The notes under the pieces were generated by a model. The model had not been told where the DNA came from. It saw only the letters and a list, made by a program, of their open reading frames with translations, and searched no databases. 64,000 nucleotides of DNA, from assembly GCA_016888885.1 (NCBI GenBank), contig CP069437.1, forward strand, positions 868,001-932,000, read 5' to 3'. The DNA comes from Faucicola sp902506215 (GTDB taxonomy: Bacteria > Pseudomonadota > Gammaproteobacteria > Pseudomonadales > Moraxellaceae). Both the position numbers and the translations under genes were made by a program. This document shows, in pieces, positions 60,701 to 64,000 of this stretch. Every line of letters begins with the position of its first letter. The first letter of the stretch is position 1.

Positions 60701-61858
60701 TAATCTAGAACTTACGCACTATCCAAAGAAAGCATGATATGCTAAAGGAAAAGCAAGAACAACCAAATTGATAAGACAACTTAGCCGACCCAGCACCGCC
60801 CACTGCACCCTAGGACACTATATCGGAATGCTCATCAGCGAACCCAAACAGCCCACCTGCACAAGGCTTGCTCAAAGTATTGAGATTGGGCATGACAGCA
60901 TCAACAACTTTTTAGGTAGAGAGAGCTTTGAGCCTCGTGACCTGTATGAGCAAACAAAGGGGCATATCAACCTAACTGGTGGCATCATCAGCATAGATGA
61001 CACCGTGCTTGACAAACCCTACAGCAACAAAACCGACCTAATTGGCTATTACTATAGTGGCAAGCATCACAAAGCCGTACAAGGCATTAACCTTATCACC
61101 CTGTACTACACCGACTTAACAGGCAATAGCCAACCCATCAACTACCGACTATATGACCCCAAAGACAACCTTACCAAAAACGACTACTTTCAAAAAATGT
61201 TAGATGAAGTCTTGGCATGGGGGCTTATCCCAAGCTATATCACAGGCGACAGTTGGTACAGCAGTAAAGAAAACCTTAAACACATCAAACACGCTGAGTT
61301 AGGGTTTATGTTTGCGGTTAAGGCAAATCGTACGGTTTCTATCAAACAAGGCGAATGGTTGCAAGTACAGCAGATTGACCATGTGCCAAAAACAGGATTA
61401 GAAGTTTGGCTTAAAGACTTTGGTTTTGTTACCCTTTACCGTCATCACTTTAAAGACCAAGTGAGACATTATGTGAAGTTTGACCCTAAACCTAAAGACA
61501 GCGAGCCAAATTCACCGGTATTTACACCACTTGATTTTGAGTATTTGCATGATTGTCATTGGCAGATTGAAACCTATCATCGAACCATTAAACAGTGTTG
61601 TTCGATTGAGAAGTTTCAGCTTCGCCGTGAGCGTAAAATCCGTAATCATGTGTTCTCATCATTGATGGCGTTCGTGTATTTAAAACAGCAATTAAGTTTC
61701 GGCTTTTCTTCGGTGTATGCTTGGGTTAGTCATCTTTTTACGCCTGTAGTGGCTCAGATGTCAAGACAGGTCGCTGATGATTTGTTTTATCTAAATCCAA
61801 AATTTAGCTAGGGCTATCATGTTTTGTTGAGTTAAGATAGTGCGTAAGTTCTATAATC
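60701..61858 (+). mobile_element. IS4/IS701-like insertion sequence between sspA and sspB
   Basis: Element 60706-61853 with perfect 18-bp terminal inverted repeats, tagaacttacgcactatc at the left (60706-60723) and its complement at the right (61836-61853). It is flanked by 5-bp direct repeats taatc (60701-60705, 61854-61858). One full transposase inside. Removing it joins sspA and sspB with about 25 bp between them. IS family placement from protein motifs only. Confidence 0.88.
60768..61811 (+). CDS. IS4/IS701-like DDE transposase
   Basis: 347 aa. First catalytic Asp in SIDDTVLDKPYS, second in TGDSWYSSKEN, and the Glu in WQIETYHRTIKQCC (a YREK-like region). The IDDTVLDKP start resembles IS701-group enzymes. 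Start is probably TTG 60768, with aaagga some distance upstream; the next ATG is 20 codons in. The frame is intact, suggesting a possibly active element. Confidence 0.82.
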   Translation: MIRQLSRPSTAHCTLGHYIGMLISEPKQPTCTRLAQSIEIGHDSINNFLGRESFEPRDLYEQTKGHINLTGGIISIDDTVLDKPYSNKTDLIGYYYSGKHHKAVQGINLITLYYTDLTGNSQPINYRLYDPKDNLTKNDYFQKMLDEVLAWGLIPSYITGDSWYSSKENLKHIKHAELGFMFAVKANRTVSIKQGEWLQVQQIDHVPKTGLEVWLKDFGFVTLYRHHFKDQVRHYVKFDPKPKDSEPNSPVFTPLDFEYLHDCHWQIETYHRTIKQCCSIEKFQLRRERKIRNHVFSSLMAFVYLKQQLSFGFSSVYAWVSHLFTPVVAQMSRQVADDLFYLNPKFS

Positions 61859-61878
61859 ATTAAAATAAGAGAATCATC

Positions 61879-62313
61879 ATGGAAAACGACTTTCAACTAA
61901 CCCCGACTCGCCCTTATATGGTACGCGCTATTTTTGAATGGCTTGAAGACAATAATTTAACCCCACATATCATGGTCGATGCCACACAGCCCAATGTCAC
62001 GGTGCCTGCCGAATATGTGCAAGATGGTCGTATCGTCCTTAATATCGCCAGCCGTGCTACAGGTAATTTGGTGATTAATAATGATTTTATTAATTTTCAT
62101 GCGCGATTTGGCGGTGTTTCGCAAGAATTATGGGTACCGATGCAAGCGGTGATGGGGATTTATGCCAGAGAAAATTCACAAGGCATGTTCTTTGACCCAA
62201 CGGAATACGATAATGCGCCGCAATCTGAAATCAACGCCAGTCAACCAGCCCAGTCCACCGATACACAACGTCCAAAACGCGAGAACAAAGCAGGGCTAAA
62301 AATCTTGGATTAG
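61879..62313 (+). CDS. sspB: SspB, ClpXP adaptor
   Basis: 144 aa. The N-terminal dimer domain (YMVRAIFEWLEDNNLTPHIMV) binds ssrA-tagged proteins; the acidic/Ser-rich linker and C-terminal ClpX-binding module (RENKAGLKILD) are present. It hands tagged substrates to ClpXP. aagaga precedes ATG 61879. Separated from sspA by the IS element, so expression must come from a promoter in or near the IS. Confidence 0.94.
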   Translation: MENDFQLTPTRPYMVRAIFEWLEDNNLTPHIMVDATQPNVTVPAEYVQDGRIVLNIASRATGNLVINNDFINFHARFGGVSQELWVPMQAVMGIYARENSQGMFFDPTEYDNAPQSEINASQPAQSTDTQRPKRENKAGLKILD

Positions 62314-62394
62314 TGCATTGTCACTGGCAATATGGGTTTAATTTTGTTAAAATAATCAATTACTTTTTTAGTTTTGAATAGGATAACCATAGTC

Positions 62395-62661
62395 ATGGCA
62401 CGTGTCACTGTAGAAGATTGTCTAGAAAATATCCCCAACCGTTTTGATTTGATTCTTGTTGCCAGTAAACGTGCGCGCCAAATCGCACGCGGTGTATCAG
62501 AACCTATGGTTGAGCCTGAAAATGATAAACCAACCGTACTTGCCCTGCGCGAAATCGCTGCAGGCCTTGTGACTAAAGAGATTTTAAATCAACCTGAGCG
62601 CGAATTGCCTAACAAATTTCATCATGTTGATTTGAGCATTTCAAATGGTCATGGATTCTAA
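62395..62661 (+). CDS. rpoZ: RNA polymerase omega subunit
   Basis: 88 aa. The omega pattern MARVTVEDCLENIPNRFDLI, VASKRARQI and KPTVLALREIAAG is clear. aggat lies ahead of ATG 62395; a TTG seven codons upstream is in frame but lacks support. It binds beta prime and forms part of a ppGpp site. rpoZ-spoT is a conserved pair. Ends at the terminator at 62710. Confidence 0.97.
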   Translation: MARVTVEDCLENIPNRFDLILVASKRARQIARGVSEPMVEPENDKPTVLALREIAAGLVTKEILNQPERELPNKFHHVDLSISNGHGF

Positions 62662-62709
62662 CGATAGCTTAAGCCACTGTTAATAGTTAGCGACTATTAT
62701 TTTATAAAG

Positions 62710-62735
62710 AGTCACCTTTTTTAGGTGACTTTTTA
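62710..62735 (+). terminator. Terminator after rpoZ
   Basis: agtcacct (62710-62717) / aggtgact (62723-62730), then four T. Confidence 0.85.
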
Positions 62736-62954
62736 GTTGAATGAAACATGGAATTATATGTAACTTAGCTTGACAATTCGCGGTAATTTTGCGAATAATT
62801 AAGATATCTTTATAATACGTTTTTACTAACTTTAGCTGGTTTGATACCAGCTATTTTTATCCAACCGTTTTTTATGATAGAGTTAACTGCTGACTAGGAC
62901 AATATAAATTTTTTAGCAGGTTAAACCTATCGATCGTACGTTGAGGGCACATTT

Positions 62955-64000
62955 TTGAATATATCAACTTTACCAAAATTAAGCCATCCTGATGTGGATA
63001 TTGCACAGTTTGACCTAATGCGTGTATTGGATTATTTGGATGATGACGAACAGCAAATTGTTCTCAAAGCCTGTGCCTTTGGCGACCAAGCCCATATCAA
63101 AGATAAACGCAAATCTGGCGAGCCTTATATCACCCACCCTATGGCGGTAGCGGAGATTTTGGGTAGTTTTCGCATGGATGTCGATACCATTGTGGCGGCG
63201 ATTTTGCATGATACCGTTGAAGATACGCCTACCACTGAAGAAGATTTGACCCGAGAGTTTGGCAAGGCAGTTGCCCAAATCGTCAATGGTGTCACCAAAT
63301 TAAAATCCTCCAATGAAAAACACATCAATAAAGCCGCGACTTTTTATCGCATTATTACCGCAACGCTAGAAGACCCGCGCGTGTTGATTGTCAAATTGGC
63401 TGACCGCTTGCACAATATGACCACCATCGAAGCGGTGCCCGAAAAAAAACAACAGGCAACTGCACAAGAAACGTTGGATTTTTATGTGCCGTTTGCGCGT
63501 ACGCTTGGGCTTAATGATTTAGCCGACTATATCGAGATTTTATGTTATCGCAGCCTAAATGCGCCTATGTATAACAAGTTATCCGATAAGCTTATGCAGC
63601 ATGGCTTGGGGCGCACCTTTCAACAAGAAGCTATTCATAATTATTTAAATATTGTTTTGAGCCGACTGGGCGTTAAAGGTTATGTCAAAGATGTCGATAA
63701 CCGTGTGACTTTGTTTCGCCAGTTTTTTAAAAACCGCGGCGAAATCACCGATTTGCTGTGGCATTATGAATTTATGCTAGTCATGGATAAAGTGGAAGAC
63801 TGCGACCAAATCGCCAAGTATTTTATCAATAAATACCAAATTGCGCCTGAGTGTATCGAAGACAATATCCGCCATCCCCGTGCCGGGGGCAACCAATCAT
63901 TTACCATTACCTATAAAAACGACCATGACACCATCAAAGTGGTCATTCTGACTAAAACCATGCTCAAAACTACCCGTTTAGGGATTTTGATGGGTGAAGC
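62955..64000 (+). CDS. spoT: SpoT-like (p)ppGpp hydrolase, 3' end outside the window
   Basis: An open frame of 348 codons running off the end. Residues about 45-200 form the HD hydrolase domain: SGEPYITHPMAVAEI, HDTVED (residues 85-90), LADRLHNM. The synthetase region that follows is degenerate: where bifunctional enzymes have a conserved ATP/GTP site and a YQSLHT motif, this reads GGNQSFTITYKNDHD. I therefore read it as a hydrolase-only SpoT, as reported for Acinetobacter. Start TTG 62955 has gaggg upstream; ATG 63018 is an alternative. Confidence 0.92.
   Translation, partial: MNISTLPKLSHPDVDIAQFDLMRVLDYLDDDEQQIVLKACAFGDQAHIKDKRKSGEPYITHPMAVAEILGSFRMDVDTIVAAILHDTVEDTPTTEEDLTREFGKAVAQIVNGVTKLKSSNEKHINKAATFYRIITATLEDPRVLIVKLADRLHNMTTIEAVPEKKQQATAQETLDFYVPFARTLGLNDLADYIEILCYRSLNAPMYNKLSDKLMQHGLGRTFQQEAIHNYLNIVLSRLGVKGYVKDVDNRVTLFRQFFKNRGEITDLLWHYEFMLVMDKVEDCDQIAKYFINKYQIAPECIEDNIRHPRAGGNQSFTITYKNDHDTIKVVILTKTMLKTTRLGILMGE

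Noticed and set aside
62771..62816. ttgaca and tataat ahead of spoT as a promoter
   Set aside because: The two boxes are more than 30 bp apart, far beyond the 16-18 bp a sigma-70 promoter needs.

Overview
The window is an ordinary stretch of a gammaproteobacterial chromosome. Gene content and protein style point to the family Moraxellaceae, closest in flavour to Moraxella/Faucicola or Psychrobacter; the genus is an inference. Pointers are the Hfq with a long glycine-rich tail, FimL, PilZ behind holB, a PACE efflux protein, a GacA-type regulator, a SpoT with a decayed synthetase half, and modest GC with AT-rich spacers. There is no rRNA, tRNA, prophage or CRISPR array. The only mobile elements seen are two intact insertion sequences.

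Layout. 1-16.4 kb: rsmE (cut by the window edge), 3-hydroxybutyrate dehydrogenase, Kdo transferase waaA, pyrophosphatase, rsxB-nth, fimL-nudC, a fused RNase HI/DnaQ gene, a lipoprotein, a small membrane protein, a Tat-exported LD-carboxypeptidase, apbC and metG. 16.5-22.9 kb: a 53-residue peptide gene and an ABC importer with two paralogous substrate-binding lipoproteins, one beside its permease and ATPase and one separated from them by a CigR-like gene. 22.9-33.5 kb, mostly minus strand: radA, a PACE transporter, the LPS block kdsD-kdsC-lptC-lptA-lptB, then tsaE-mutL-miaA-hfq and queD. 33.8-37.5 kb: a GacA-like regulator directly followed by a PilS-like kinase, and a fatty acid desaturase. 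37.5-46.6 kb, minus: a phosphatase, a metallophosphoesterase, pyrF, lapA, ihfB, rpsA, cmk, then pilZ and holB split by an IS982-type element. 46.9-64 kb: gcr-like membrane protein, a Nif3-like protein, an mltF-like transglycosylase, ybgC, rsmA-apaH, ychF, rplM-rpsI, petABC, sspA and sspB split by a second IS, rpoZ, and spoT running off the end.

Functional themes are lipooligosaccharide synthesis and export (waaA, kdsCD, lptABC), type IV pilus regulation (fimL, pilS-like, pilZ), respiration (bc1 complex) and translation/stringent control (rplM, rpsI, sspAB, rpoZ, spoT).

The strongest structure not explained by genes is a class of short tandem direct duplications, 9-25 bp and most often 13-19 bp. 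About twenty occur in the window. Many lie at the 3' ends of genes and several include the stop codon; some have grown into arrays of 4-8 decayed units. Other points worth checking are the rnhA-dnaQ fusion, the GacA/PilS pairing, a MutL with a shortened C-terminal domain and no DQHA-type endonuclease motif, and IS insertions that split two conserved gene pairs. I see no defence system or other clearly new multi-gene machine.
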